From contig NC_013193.1 in assembly GCF_000024165.1 (NCBI RefSeq), forward strand, positions 1 to 64,000: a stretch of DNA of 64,000 nucleotides, read 5' to 3'. This stretch comes from Accumulibacter phosphatis. Its GTDB lineage: Bacteria; Pseudomonadota; Gammaproteobacteria; Burkholderiales; Rhodocyclaceae. A program made the position numbers and the translations under genes. Below the pieces are notes generated by a model, which was not told the DNA's origin, did not search any database, and saw only the letters and a program-made list of their open reading frames with translations. Positions 18,330 through 27,556 of the stretch are shown piece after piece; position 1 is the stretch's first letter, and each line of letters starts with the position of its first letter.

Positions 18330-18599
18330 ATGAACGTCAATCTCACCCCTCAGATTGAGGAAATGGTCCGACGGAAGGTGGCATCCGGCCTCTACACCTC
18401 CGCGAGCGAGGTTGTCCGCGAGGCGCTGCGCGTCATGGACGAACAGGGCCGCGTGCGGGCAGCCAAGCTCGAACAGTTGCGGCAGGATCTCCGCGACGGC
18501 CTCGATAGCGGCGAGCCAACGCCATGGGACCCCGAGGAAATCAAACGCGAAGGCCGCAAGAGAAGAACCGCGCGCGTTCCTGCCGGCCAAGATACGTAA
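18330..18599 (+). CDS. parD: ParD-family antitoxin
   Basis: 89 aa. MNVNLTPQIEEMVRRKVASG followed by YTSASEVVREALRVMDEQ is the ParD ribbon-helix-helix domain. The charged tail binds ParE in characterised homologues. It is divergent from ietA. The companion toxin downstream is broken, so the antitoxin is now an orphan. Confidence 0.9.
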   Translation: MNVNLTPQIEEMVRRKVASGLYTSASEVVREALRVMDEQGRVRAAKLEQLRQDLRDGLDSGEPTPWDPEEIKREGRKRRTARVPAGQDT

Positions 18600-18755
18600 A
18601 TGCCGGTCATCCTCAAACGCCCACGCGCCAGAATCGAACTTGGCGAAATATGGGAGTACATCGCCGAAGACAGCGAGGGCAACGCGGACGCCTTCATCGG
18701 AACCATTGACCGGAAATTGGTGTTTGGGGTGCAGTGGAACGGAAGAAGCAGCTAG
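18600..18755 (+). pseudogene. truncated ParE toxin
   Basis: The ATG starts 1 bp after the antitoxin stop. Residues 1-40 (VILKRPRARIELGEIWEYIA, then DAFIGTIDRKL) match the ParE N-terminus. After that, homology ends and a TAG stops the frame at about 51 aa instead of the usual 95-100. DNA up to 18960 looks foreign to ParE. Confidence 0.85.
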
Positions 18756-18963
18756 GCGTTTGTCCTAATCGCCATTGAAGGGGTCACGCAGGGGACGCAA
18801 CTCGCCTTTGGCCACTGCCTCCGACACGGATACGAGTACCGCCCCAACCGAAAGCTGGACGCCGCGTTTCCGACGTTAGCGCCTCAGCTAGCCAGCGGTC
18901 CGGGGGATAGCCCGAAGAACCGGGCTTGCCGCCCACGAGTTTCATTGACTTTTTTGAGTTTCC

Positions 18964-21900
18964 TCAGAGTACCGCATTGACCGATTGCAGCGCACACTCT
19001 GTCGTACGGTTGCTCAAGCGACTTGAAAGATCCCGTGTCGCGCGAATCAGGGTAGCCAGTGTCTCCCCATCAGCCGATTGAACCCCCGATCCACTGTCTT
19101 CCGGAAACGCCGGGCTGCCCGGCGTCCAGAACTCGACCGATTCCGGATGTTCCTCGAAAAAGTCCGGGTCGGTGGTGACGCTGATACGCGGCGCTCCGGG
19201 CTGCGTCCAGAAGACCTCCTTCGTGCCGACCCGTTGGGCTTCGACGCCGGGTGGCAGAAGCTTCGGGTGGTCGAGCAGATGGCCGAGTTCTTCGAGCCCG
19301 TACGGGGCTGGCGCACGTTCCGGCTCTTCAAGCGCCGCTTCGATGGCTTCGTCGATGTTGAAGGAGTCTGCCGGGGTCTGGCTGGCCGCCTGCTGAAGCT
19401 CACTGACAAGATTCGCCCTGGCCTGTTGCTGGTTCTCAGGTCTCATCAGGGCGACTTCGGCGATCCGGGCAGGCATCGCCGAGAGAATCGGTTGCAACGG
19501 GCCGACGACCGAGGTGAAGAGACTGATGCGCGATCTCAGCGCACGGTAGACGTCGGTCTCGACGGTGTCCTCGTACATCAGGTTCACGATCGCGATGCGC
19601 GGGAACTGCTGGCCAAGGCGGTCGACGCGTCCGATGCGTTGCTCGATGCGCATCGGGTTCCAGGGCGAATCGAAATTGACGAGCGCGCCGCAGAACTGGA
19701 AGTTCAGACCCTCTGCGGCAGCATCGGTGCACACCAGGACCTGCGCATCCTGTCGCTTGAAGCGCCGTTTCGTCTCCTCGCGGGTCAGCCTTTTCCAACT
19801 GCCGTCGGGTTGTAGCCATTCGCCGCCACGCCCCGAGTAGCAGAGAACCGAGAATCCCTGTGTCTTGAGAAAATCGCGCAGGTAATCGAGCGTGTCGGTG
19901 TATTGGGTGAACACGATCGCCTGCGGAAAGGCGGGCAGCAGCGAATCGTCCATGGCGTGATAGCTGCCTCTTTGCAGGGCCTGGAGCACCTCGGCGAGCC
20001 GCACGGCTTTCGTGTCCACCGGTAGTCTGCGCGCCTGCTCAAGCAAAGTCTCGATGTCGCCCTGTTCTTCGAGTTGCAACGCAGCCTGTTTCTGCCGGTC
20101 GACGGCCTCCTCGTCGGCCGCGTCGCCGGACTCGTCGATGTCGTCTTCGGCGTCCTCGCTTGAACGTAGTTCGTCGAAGGGCAGGCCGGCCTGTCCTCGC
20201 ACCACCGCAAGACGCTCTTCAAGAGTCATCTTCAGGGCATGAAAGCTGGAGGAGAGGCGTTTGCGATACGTCGTCATGACGAAGCCGACCGCCGTGCGCC
20301 GCTCCTCCTGGGCATTGTTGTAGGTCGTCGAGATGTAGGCTTCCAGCGCATCGTAGACCGCAGCCTCGGCCGGCGCCATGTCGAGGAACTCGTCGACGAC
20401 CTCGCGCGTGGCGATCGGGGTGCTGAGCAGGCCGCGCCGGTGATACTCGCGCAGAAGGCCGCGCGTGTGCCGTGATACCAGACCAGCCACCGGCGTGTGT
20501 GCGCGCATGATGGCCACCGCACTGCGGCGCTCTTCTGCGGAAAGCTGCCGCCTGGGTGTCGCGGCGGCGTCGCGCAGCGAGCGCAGGATGCGTTTCGCCT
20601 TGAGCAGACTGCGCTCAGGCGCTCGGCGCACGGCTGACTCGATCGACACCTCGCCAAAAGCGGCTTCGGCCGCGCGAAAGAGGGCAGCGAGAAACTCGAA
20701 ATCCTCGTGCGACGGATTGCCGCTGCCCGACTTCCGGAAAAATTCGAGGAAGCCCTGCCGGGACCAGGCCGGCGGCATGGCCAGCAACGAAAGCAGGTCC
20801 CAGACCTCGACCGGATGCACCTGCATCGGTGTCGCGGTCAGCAGGAGCAAGCCGTCGGTGCGCTCCTTGAGACGCTGCATCAGCTTCAGCAGAAGATTGG
20901 GCGGGCCTTCCTGCGCGGCGCCCGGGCTCTTGCGGCGCGCATGATGCGACTCGTCGAGAACGATGAGATCCCACGGGTCGGCCACTTCGAGCAGTTCGTT
21001 CTGGCGGTCGCGCCGGCGCATCAGGTGGCTGGAGACAATGACGAAAGGCTCGCGATGCCACTCGTCGCGCGCGACTTCCTTTTCCGATTTCCCCCGCAGC
21101 AGCGGCGAGGGATACCAGCTCAGGCGCTTGCCGTCATAGATCGGCCAGTTGAGGTTGAACTTCTCGCGCAACTCGGCTTGCCACTGCGTCATCACCGCCT
21201 TGGGTGCCATGATCAGGATGCGCTGCGCGCGCCCGGAAAGCCACGCGTAGCGCAACACGAGTCCGGCCTCGATGGTCTTGCCCAGCCCCACTTCATCGGC
21301 AATCAGCAGACGGGGCGGCCAGTGGTCGAGCATGCGCTGAAAGGTCAGAATCTGATGCGGCCAGGGGGTCACGGCGCTGGTTGCTTCGGCAATACGCTCG
21401 CCACCGGGCTGCCGCGGTGCAGACCAGATCAGTTGCCACACCGCCTTCCGTCGCTCGTCGACGGAAGTGGCCTGCGGCGTGCTTCTCCGTTGGTCCGTTT
21501 CGTCATCGGCGGTTGAATCTCGAACAGCGTCGCCATTTCGAGCGCGCTTGACCCGTTCCGGTTCATCGGCTTCGCGCGGGAGAAAGCGTAGCAACTCTTC
21601 GCGCACCGCGGCGGGTACATCGAGTACCCGTGCGCGCCTGGCCCGGTCTGCCCAGAGCAGGGCAAAACTCTTCTCTTCCGCGTCCACGTGCCCGGCGCCG
21701 CCGTCCCAGTCGCAGAAGACATGGAAACTCTCCCAGTTGTGCAGCCAGCCGTAGGCGGTTTCGTTCACGCTGCCGGCGAAAGCCAGCCTGGCGCCGGTCT
21801 TGTCTTCGAGGATGCCGGCCTTCTCGTGGAAAATGGCCTGCGTGGCTACCGGGTTGCGATCGTCGTCGCAGGGAACGGCGACCTTGATTTCGAGGTAGCC

Positions 21901-22257
21901 CCTGGCCACCATCCACGCCAACAGTTCCAGCGCCTGTTGTTCCCTTGGCGAACTGCCGGCGAGCGGCATCTTCAATAACCGGCCTTCGACGGTGTCCTTC
22001 AGTGACTGGCCGTGCTCGATGGCCGCCACCTCGGGCTCATCGAGCGTGCAACCGACCACCAGGCGCATCCGGCCGTTGTTCAGCACCAGGCCTTCCAGGC
22101 CGCGCGCCGCTATCGCCAGCGCGGTCGCCGTGAAATAGCCGGTGGTCCGATCGTAGCGCTGAGCGCAGGCGAGTGCGCGCAGATAGAACTGCTCGATCAG
22201 CGAGCCATGGTCGTGGTCGTATTTGCTTTGCCAGTCGAAGTCGGTCAGCAAGGGCAT
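18964..22257 (-). CDS. PLD-domain plus SNF2-type helicase, 1097 aa
   Basis: The N-terminal 200 residues are a phospholipase-D-like nuclease module: IFHEKAGI (H-x-K) followed by LAFAGSVNETAYGW. The helicase core follows: IADEVGLGKTIEAGL (motif I), LIVLDESHHAR (motif II), LLLLTATPMQ (motif III), VFTQYTDTLDYL (motif IV), and NFDSPWNPMRIEQRIGRVDR (motifs V-VI). This PLD-SNF2 layout is common in DISARM-like and related antiphage cassettes, where it is thought to remodel or process foreign DNA. It is the last gene of a five-gene operon, 12 bp after the methyltransferase. It appears intact. Confidence 0.88.
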   Translation of the reverse strand: MPLLTDFDWQSKYDHDHGSLIEQFYLRALACAQRYDRTTGYFTATALAIAARGLEGLVLNNGRMRLVVGCTLDEPEVAAIEHGQSLKDTVEGRLLKMPLAGSSPREQQALELLAWMVARGYLEIKVAVPCDDDRNPVATQAIFHEKAGILEDKTGARLAFAGSVNETAYGWLHNWESFHVFCDWDGGAGHVDAEEKSFALLWADRARRARVLDVPAAVREELLRFLPREADEPERVKRARNGDAVRDSTADDETDQRRSTPQATSVDERRKAVWQLIWSAPRQPGGERIAEATSAVTPWPHQILTFQRMLDHWPPRLLIADEVGLGKTIEAGLVLRYAWLSGRAQRILIMAPKAVMTQWQAELREKFNLNWPIYDGKRLSWYPSPLLRGKSEKEVARDEWHREPFVIVSSHLMRRRDRQNELLEVADPWDLIVLDESHHARRKSPGAAQEGPPNLLLKLMQRLKERTDGLLLLTATPMQVHPVEVWDLLSLLAMPPAWSRQGFLEFFRKSGSGNPSHEDFEFLAALFRAAEAAFGEVSIESAVRRAPERSLLKAKRILRSLRDAAATPRRQLSAEERRSAVAIMRAHTPVAGLVSRHTRGLLREYHRRGLLSTPIATREVVDEFLDMAPAEAAVYDALEAYISTTYNNAQEERRTAVGFVMTTYRKRLSSSFHALKMTLEERLAVVRGQAGLPFDELRSSEDAEDDIDESGDAADEEAVDRQKQAALQLEEQGDIETLLEQARRLPVDTKAVRLAEVLQALQRGSYHAMDDSLLPAFPQAIVFTQYTDTLDYLRDFLKTQGFSVLCYSGRGGEWLQPDGSWKRLTREETKRRFKRQDAQVLVCTDAAAEGLNFQFCGALVNFDSPWNPMRIEQRIGRVDRLGQQFPRIAIVNLMYEDTVETDVYRALRSRISLFTSVVGPLQPILSAMPARIAEVALMRPENQQQARANLVSELQQAASQTPADSFNIDEAIEAALEEPERAPAPYGLEELGHLLDHPKLLPPGVEAQRVGTKEVFWTQPGAPRISVTTDPDFFEEHPESVEFWTPGSPAFPEDSGSGVQSADGETLATLIRATRDLSSRLSNRTTECALQSVNAVL

Positions 22258-22269
22258 GGTCGTCTTCGC

Positions 22270-25227
22270 TCAGACCGTCAATTCTTCCTGCTGCCAGATC
22301 TTCAACTGCTCGGGTTCGGCCACCTTCTCGGCAAGCGCCAGGCGGCGCAGGTTTTCCAGGGCATCGAAGTCGGCCCCGGCCCCCTTGGCAGCGTCGGGAA
22401 GATCGAAGCCGCTCCAGATCGACCCCACCGGGAGGACTTCTAGCACCGCTTCGAGCGCGGTGAGGAAGGCCGGTTCCACGGCGAGTCCGTGTTTCGCGAG
22501 CAGTTCGTTGGCAGATTCGAGCGATGCCGTGCGGGCGGTCCTGGCCAACTGGTGCAGGGCGTCCATCATCGAGTCGCGACCATCGGGCAGGCCGAGCGAA
22601 CCCTTGGCGGCACGGGTGACGCTGTCCCAGAGCACGAGGTCGGCCCCCTTTTTCTCGGCCAGTCGGCCGACCACGTCACGGTCGAGGTCCACGCCGCACA
22701 CCTTGGCGAGTTTGTTGGCCTCATCGAACGGGAAGATCGGTGCTTCGAAAGCGTCCCAGGCGAGCACGAACCAGCTCGTCAGGTTGTCCAGTTCGACATT
22801 GCGGCGAACGTGCGCAAGCTGCGAGAGCCGCCATTGCTTCACCTCGGTGCGTGCAGCGACGAGTGCGTCTTCCGGCGTGACGGCGAAGGGGTCGTAGGCC
22901 TCGTCGAACATCTCCGCCTGCCGGCGCTTGCGGCGCGACTGCTCGATGTCCTGCCGAGGGGTGCCGCGAACCAGCGGCCAGGCCTGCGAGAACACTTCGA
23001 GCGCCGGACCGAAGCAGGAGAGATAAAGATCGACGCCGCGAATCCCGGCGGTCTGAAAAACGCCGATGCGTTCGCGTACGGCGGCACGGACCTTGGGCTC
23101 CACGTCTTCCCAGTAGCGGGTGTCGGCACCCGGCTGCGCCAGTGGGCGGCAGACCAGGAACACGGTCGAATTGGCAGCCGATTTGTCCTTGATGTGCAGG
23201 CTGCCTTCGGCCTCGGTATTGATCGGCCACGAGGCAGTGATCGCGAAACCCGCTTCCATCAGTCCCTTGGTCAGGGCATCCCAGGCGCCCGTCGCCTTGT
23301 GGGTGAACATCAGCGTCATGATGCCGTCCGGCTTCAGTACCCGGCGCATCTCGGTGAAGATGGCCGCCATGCGCTGCTGGTAGTCGCGTCCGGCCAAAGC
23401 CTTGGCGCCCTTTTCGCCCTTGAACTTGGCCGGGTTGGCGACCGCTTCGTTTTCCTTGTCGGTCAGCGCGCGGCGGAACAATTCCGGGTAGATGTAACCG
23501 GCGGTGCGTTTGAGCCAGACGTAGAAGAAATCCGACAGCTCGGCATACATCACGTTGTCGTAGTACGGCGGGTCCATCACCACCGCGTCGATGCTGGCAT
23601 CGGCGATATGGTCGAGACTGTCGCCGGATTTGCAGGTGAGGGTGACGGGAGGAGGGGTGAAAGCCGGTGCGCCGTCAAAGTTGAACTTGCTTTGAGGACT
23701 CGCCGTGGCGCCGGCATCGGGACGAGTGAGCGCGACCAGCTCACCGATGCATTTTGCCGTTTGCTCGATCGCCCAGTCATAGCCGAGGCCTTCAATTAGG
23801 GGGGGCATCTCCGCATAGGACCATTTGAAAGCAAAGTCGTGACGATCGAAAGTGTTGACCATCACCTCGCGATTGACGTGCCAACGGGACATGCGCGAGT
23901 TGTAGTCGCGAAGCTTGTCGAGTGAGAAAGAGAGATAGCAGAACGCCGCCGCCGTGCATTCGTTCCACCGACCAAATGACTTTTCCTCAACAATCAGTTC
24001 CCGGAACACTTCGACGGCAGTGCAGTGGCCAAGGAGTTGCCGCGGCGAGAACAGGTCACGCCACAGTGGCATACCGTACTGTATCGGACGGTCATCGTTA
24101 ATGTCTTCCGGCACTCTTTCGGTAGGAACCATGTCCAGAGCCTCCCAGTCGGGGAGCTTCTCTGTCAAGGCATCGGCTACTGCCTCCGAGACATCGTCTT
24201 CCGGACGAGGCGCACGGTAACCCCGTACCCACTTTTCCTTGGGCTTGCCAGCTTTCGTGTGGCCGGTGATCAGCTTTTTCTTGAAGACCACGGTGTAAAG
24301 CTGTTGACCCATTCGCCCCGCCTGAGCTTCGGCTTTGATATGGTCGCCAGCGATCAATCGCCCGCAGTCGTCAAAAGGGCAGGTGGCGTCACCACCGGAG
24401 ACTGTGCTTGTCGAATGCTCCTTGGCGGTGCTGACGATTTCGAAGTGCAGATGTCTGGTCTTGTCTCCAGGTCCCTTGCCCTTGTCCGGCAGCAGGCGGA
24501 CCCCCGTACCATCCGGGGCGAGTCGCCAGTTGGGCGAGAGCGGGACAAGACCCTCGCAATGAGGACAGCGGATCGTTCGCGCCCAGATGAAATTGGTCGG
24601 GATCGCGTTTTCCGCAGGTTCGGGCGGGAAAAACGGCAACAAGCGCTTCTCCCGCCTCTCGATGTACTCAGATGCAATACGCTCGAACTGGCGCAGCACT
24701 GCAAGCCCGTGCTTGAGCGGCAACTCAATTGTGGCGCGTTCAATCAGGGCTGCGACCGGATTGAGGTCGTTACCGAAAGTGTCAAACCCAAGACGCGCTG
24801 ACTCAAAAGGGATCGCCCCGCCTCCCGCGGTTGGATCAAGGACTGCAATCTGGTCGAGTCCCAATCGACCGTATCCCGTTCGAGCCCAACTCCTGTCTGC
24901 GTCGCTCGGAGCATAGGTAAATGCACGGGAGTAGCTGTAGGCCTGGCCTTCGAATCGCTCACCTTTGCGGCGGGCAGCATCAATACGACGGCGTGAAGCT
25001 GCCGCGTCGCCATGTATTCCCAACATATGCAGGAACTTGCCATGGTCCGCATCCACCGGCAGCAGTGATGCGAGGACGGCCGCCCGAGAAGCCACCAAGG
25101 GTCGACGTGCCCACCACACGTGCAGACGGTTGGGTGCGGGAAATGGCGTCATCGGCGTCCGCTCGCGCAGACTTTCGATGCCAAGCGCGGCAATTGGTAA
25201 CCAGGTTTCAATCAGACGGCGGGTCAT
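22270..25227 (-). CDS. DUF1156 DNA methyltransferase, 985 aa
   Basis: Starting at the ATG at 25227 removes an upstream non-homologous stretch. The N-terminus (RLIETWLPIAALGIESLRER, then HVWWARRPLVASRAAV) is the DUF1156 signature. Motif I is VLDPTAGGGAIPFESARLG (SAM binding). The catalytic motif DPPYYDNVMYAELSDFF indicates an amino-methyltransferase (N6-adenine or N4-cytosine). CPHCEG and CPFDDCG may form a zinc site. Related DUF1156 enzymes occur with DUF499 ATPases in predicted antiphage operons and probably mark self DNA. The start overlaps a 28-codon ORF (ATGA). Confidence 0.9.
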   Translation of the reverse strand: MTRRLIETWLPIAALGIESLRERTPMTPFPAPNRLHVWWARRPLVASRAAVLASLLPVDADHGKFLHMLGIHGDAAASRRRIDAARRKGERFEGQAYSYSRAFTYAPSDADRSWARTGYGRLGLDQIAVLDPTAGGGAIPFESARLGFDTFGNDLNPVAALIERATIELPLKHGLAVLRQFERIASEYIERREKRLLPFFPPEPAENAIPTNFIWARTIRCPHCEGLVPLSPNWRLAPDGTGVRLLPDKGKGPGDKTRHLHFEIVSTAKEHSTSTVSGGDATCPFDDCGRLIAGDHIKAEAQAGRMGQQLYTVVFKKKLITGHTKAGKPKEKWVRGYRAPRPEDDVSEAVADALTEKLPDWEALDMVPTERVPEDINDDRPIQYGMPLWRDLFSPRQLLGHCTAVEVFRELIVEEKSFGRWNECTAAAFCYLSFSLDKLRDYNSRMSRWHVNREVMVNTFDRHDFAFKWSYAEMPPLIEGLGYDWAIEQTAKCIGELVALTRPDAGATASPQSKFNFDGAPAFTPPPVTLTCKSGDSLDHIADASIDAVVMDPPYYDNVMYAELSDFFYVWLKRTAGYIYPELFRRALTDKENEAVANPAKFKGEKGAKALAGRDYQQRMAAIFTEMRRVLKPDGIMTLMFTHKATGAWDALTKGLMEAGFAITASWPINTEAEGSLHIKDKSAANSTVFLVCRPLAQPGADTRYWEDVEPKVRAAVRERIGVFQTAGIRGVDLYLSCFGPALEVFSQAWPLVRGTPRQDIEQSRRKRRQAEMFDEAYDPFAVTPEDALVAARTEVKQWRLSQLAHVRRNVELDNLTSWFVLAWDAFEAPIFPFDEANKLAKVCGVDLDRDVVGRLAEKKGADLVLWDSVTRAAKGSLGLPDGRDSMMDALHQLARTARTASLESANELLAKHGLAVEPAFLTALEAVLEVLPVGSIWSGFDLPDAAKGAGADFDALENLRRLALAEKVAEPEQLKIWQQEELTV

Positions 25228-25310
25228 CGCACACCCGCTTCGGAAATCAGCGCACCAAGCCCTCGCTGTGCCTCGCAAACCAGCTCAAACCGCCTGTCGA
25301 GTGCTGTCAT
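25224..25310 (-). CDS. 28-aa coupled small ORF
   Basis: Between the AlbA_2 gene stop and the methyltransferase start lies an ATG ORF, MTALDRRFELVCEAQRGLGA and eight more residues. Its TGA overlaps the methyltransferase ATG. It fills the gap exactly and may act as a leader for translational coupling. No family is recognised and it may be incidental. Confidence 0.35.
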   Translation of the reverse strand: MTALDRRFELVCEAQRGLGALISEAGVR

Positions 25311-25314
25311 TTGC

Positions 25315-27051
25315 TCATCCCTGTTCATTATGTGTCCGACCAATGTAGGTGTAGCACGAGCCACGGCCATGGCCCTGCATCCTGACGCCTTCGGCTTCGA
25401 GTTCGTGAATCAGACGGTTGACCTGCTGCCGGTCGTAGGCGGTGACTTCGCGGATACCGGCGTTCGTCAGTCCGGGTTCGCCGCGGCGAGCGCGCTGCTT
25501 GAGCATGTTGAGCACCCGCGTCTTGGCGACATCCCAGTCGATGCGCTGGTCTCGCTCGGCGTGACCGAGCCCTTCGAGCCGGCGATGCAGGGCGGGCTTC
25601 ATGCGCCACCAGCTACCGCGGCCGGCACCGCCTCGTTCGAGGTAGTCGAAGATCTGCACCATCTCGTCGAGGATGTCGCGCATTTCCGCATCACGGCGCT
25701 GGCACAGCTCGGCAGCGGTTGACGTGTCGATCTCGGGATGCGAGAGCAGGTAGCGCAGCACCAGCAAGTGGTCGACGTCGAGGGTGCGGCCGGTCTTGCC
25801 TTCCTCGGCAATGAATTCGCGAAATGGGCGGGCGGTTTCCTGCCGTTTGAAAACCACGCGAACCGCACTTTCCTCGTCGATGATCAGCGGCGGTTCCTTG
25901 CCCTCGACCAGCATCGCCTCGAACATCCGCCCGATGCCGAGGTTGCTGCGATTGACCAGGCGCAGCCGGGCGAGCGCCTGCACGAGCTGCAGGTTCCGGG
26001 CCAGCGGCGGGTGGTGCAGGATGTTGGCTGAGGTGATGCCGCCGACCAGTCCGCCAGGGTTGGTGATTTCGAGCCGGCGGGGGTATTGCTTGACCAGCAC
26101 CGGGCTCGCCAGACGCAGGTCAAGGTGGGTCAATGCGTTGAGCAGCGCTTCGCGCAGCGCGATGGTCGGATAGGCGCGGTATTCGAAGTGATAAAGCCCG
26201 TGTTCGATGGTGCTGATCGGGTTGTCGGCGTTGATGCGCGCTTCGATCGCCGCCAGCGCGAGCGGCAGCGCCAGGGCATTTTCGTCGCGACCGTCGGCGC
26301 GGTTGTCGTAGGCGGTGGCGCTCTTCATGCGCTCGTGCGTCCAGCCAAAGTTCGGCAGGTGACGGCCAATGGCTTCGGCCTGACCGGCAATCAGCAAGCC
26401 CGCCCGCGTGAGCTGGCCATCGCGCAGCACGCCAATGGCACCCAGCAGGTCGAGGTCACTTTTGCGCAGCAGGTCGGTCGGCGCCTGCTCCTGTCGCGCC
26501 TGGTCACGCAGGCGCTCCATCGCGGCGGCCGAAATCAGCGACTGGGCCGGCTCGGGGACGATCGCCGCGGTGAAGTCGGCGTCGCCCCGTTCGACCATCA
26601 GCTTTTCGCGCAGGTCGCCGGTCAGCGGTACGCAGGCGTTGCCTTTGCGTACCGTCCCCGCGCCAGCCGTGTTGGTGTAGGGCGACAGGCCGCCGTGCAC
26701 CTGCATGACCAGCAAACGCCCGCTGCCTTCCAGCACGTGCAGTTCGTGAATATCGGGCGTCAGCTTCGGCGCGGTGCGCTCGTAGATGTCGCGTTTCAGT
26801 TGGTGAATCTCTGTCTCTGGCGGCACGCCGAGGATCGCTTTGGCCCGCCCGACGACACGGTCGCGCACCCCGAGCACGACGCTTCCGCCACCGCCGTTGG
26901 CCATGCAGATCGCGATATCGACAGCCAGCTTGATCGCCTGCCTGGGTTCGGCCGGCCACTCCTTGAAGTCAAGGTCCTGGGTTTCCAGGGCATCGGCTTC
27001 GACTTCGTCCAGGCGATCGAGCAGGCTGCGGATCTCGGTCAGTTCGCGCAT
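25315..27051 (-). CDS. AlbA_2/Schlafen-type ATP-binding protein, 578 aa
   Basis: Residues about 20-130 are an AlbA_2 (Schlafen-like) domain: TQDLDFKEW (the E/D-x-K-E pattern) and ICMANGGGGSVVLGVRD (the N-G-x-G-G motif). Then come a central helical part, an HATPase_c_4-like region (YPTIALREALLNALTHLDL, ITNPGGLVGG) and a C-terminal winged-helix segment (ELCQRRDAEMRDILDEM; YDRQQVNRLIHELEAEGV). In bacterial defence islands such proteins are putative nucleases or nucleic-acid sensors. It lies 3 bp after the small 159-aa gene in a tight operon. Confidence 0.8.
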   Translation of the reverse strand: MRELTEIRSLLDRLDEVEADALETQDLDFKEWPAEPRQAIKLAVDIAICMANGGGGSVVLGVRDRVVGRAKAILGVPPETEIHQLKRDIYERTAPKLTPDIHELHVLEGSGRLLVMQVHGGLSPYTNTAGAGTVRKGNACVPLTGDLREKLMVERGDADFTAAIVPEPAQSLISAAAMERLRDQARQEQAPTDLLRKSDLDLLGAIGVLRDGQLTRAGLLIAGQAEAIGRHLPNFGWTHERMKSATAYDNRADGRDENALALPLALAAIEARINADNPISTIEHGLYHFEYRAYPTIALREALLNALTHLDLRLASPVLVKQYPRRLEITNPGGLVGGITSANILHHPPLARNLQLVQALARLRLVNRSNLGIGRMFEAMLVEGKEPPLIIDEESAVRVVFKRQETARPFREFIAEEGKTGRTLDVDHLLVLRYLLSHPEIDTSTAAELCQRRDAEMRDILDEMVQIFDYLERGGAGRGSWWRMKPALHRRLEGLGHAERDQRIDWDVAKTRVLNMLKQRARRGEPGLTNAGIREVTAYDRQQVNRLIHELEAEGVRMQGHGRGSCYTYIGRTHNEQG

Positions 27052-27054
27052 CCG

Positions 27055-27534
27055 TCAGGGCTTCGGCTCGATGAGCAGGAAGCGCAGCGCCATCAGTACA
27101 CGCCGCGGGTGCTTGCGGTGCATGGCCATGCCGAGCCAGTAGCCAGCTTCTTCCTTGCTCATCGCTTCGATGCCTTCGGCGACCGCAGCGATATGCTCGC
27201 GGTTGCGCATCGGCGCCAGGGCGCGAAACAGCAGCCCGAGACTGATCGCCATTTCTTCATCGACCGCTAGCCTGAGCGCATCGAAGGCGGGCAGGTTGCT
27301 CAGGTCGATGCGCAACTGTTTCAGGCGCCGCAACAGACGGTGCTCGATCAGCGACAGGTTGCGACCGCGCAGCCCGGCAATGTAGGTCGGCTGCCGAATG
27401 TGCGGCGTCGCGCCGGCAGGGAGTTGCCAGATTTCGACCTCGATATCCGAGCCAGCGAGCCGGCGCGCGCGCATCTCGTACTGGGGCAAGGCAGAAGCGT
27501 GCTTTGCGGCACTCAGGTGGGTCACTTTGCTCAT
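27055..27534 (-). CDS. operon-specific small protein, 159 aa
   Basis: I do not recognise a characterised family. The protein is basic and mostly helical. The N-terminal third (YEMRARRLAGSDIEVEIWQL, then PTYIAGLRGRNLSLIEHRLL) looks like a short beta-alpha unit. Residues about 100-150 are helical (FRALAPMRNREHIAAVAEGI, then GYWLGMAMHRKHPRRVLMAL). Its fixed place between the DUF499 ATPase and the AlbA_2 gene suggests an accessory subunit or adaptor of the same complex. Confidence 0.65.
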   Translation of the reverse strand: MSKVTHLSAAKHASALPQYEMRARRLAGSDIEVEIWQLPAGATPHIRQPTYIAGLRGRNLSLIEHRLLRRLKQLRIDLSNLPAFDALRLAVDEEMAISLGLLFRALAPMRNREHIAAVAEGIEAMSKEEAGYWLGMAMHRKHPRRVLMALRFLLIEPKP

Positions 27535-27556
27535 TGGCGATCCTGGTTGATCCTTC

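Noticed and set aside
26086..27270. 394-aa plus-strand frame opposite the AlbA_2 gene
   Set aside because: Antisense to a convincing gene and without family features.
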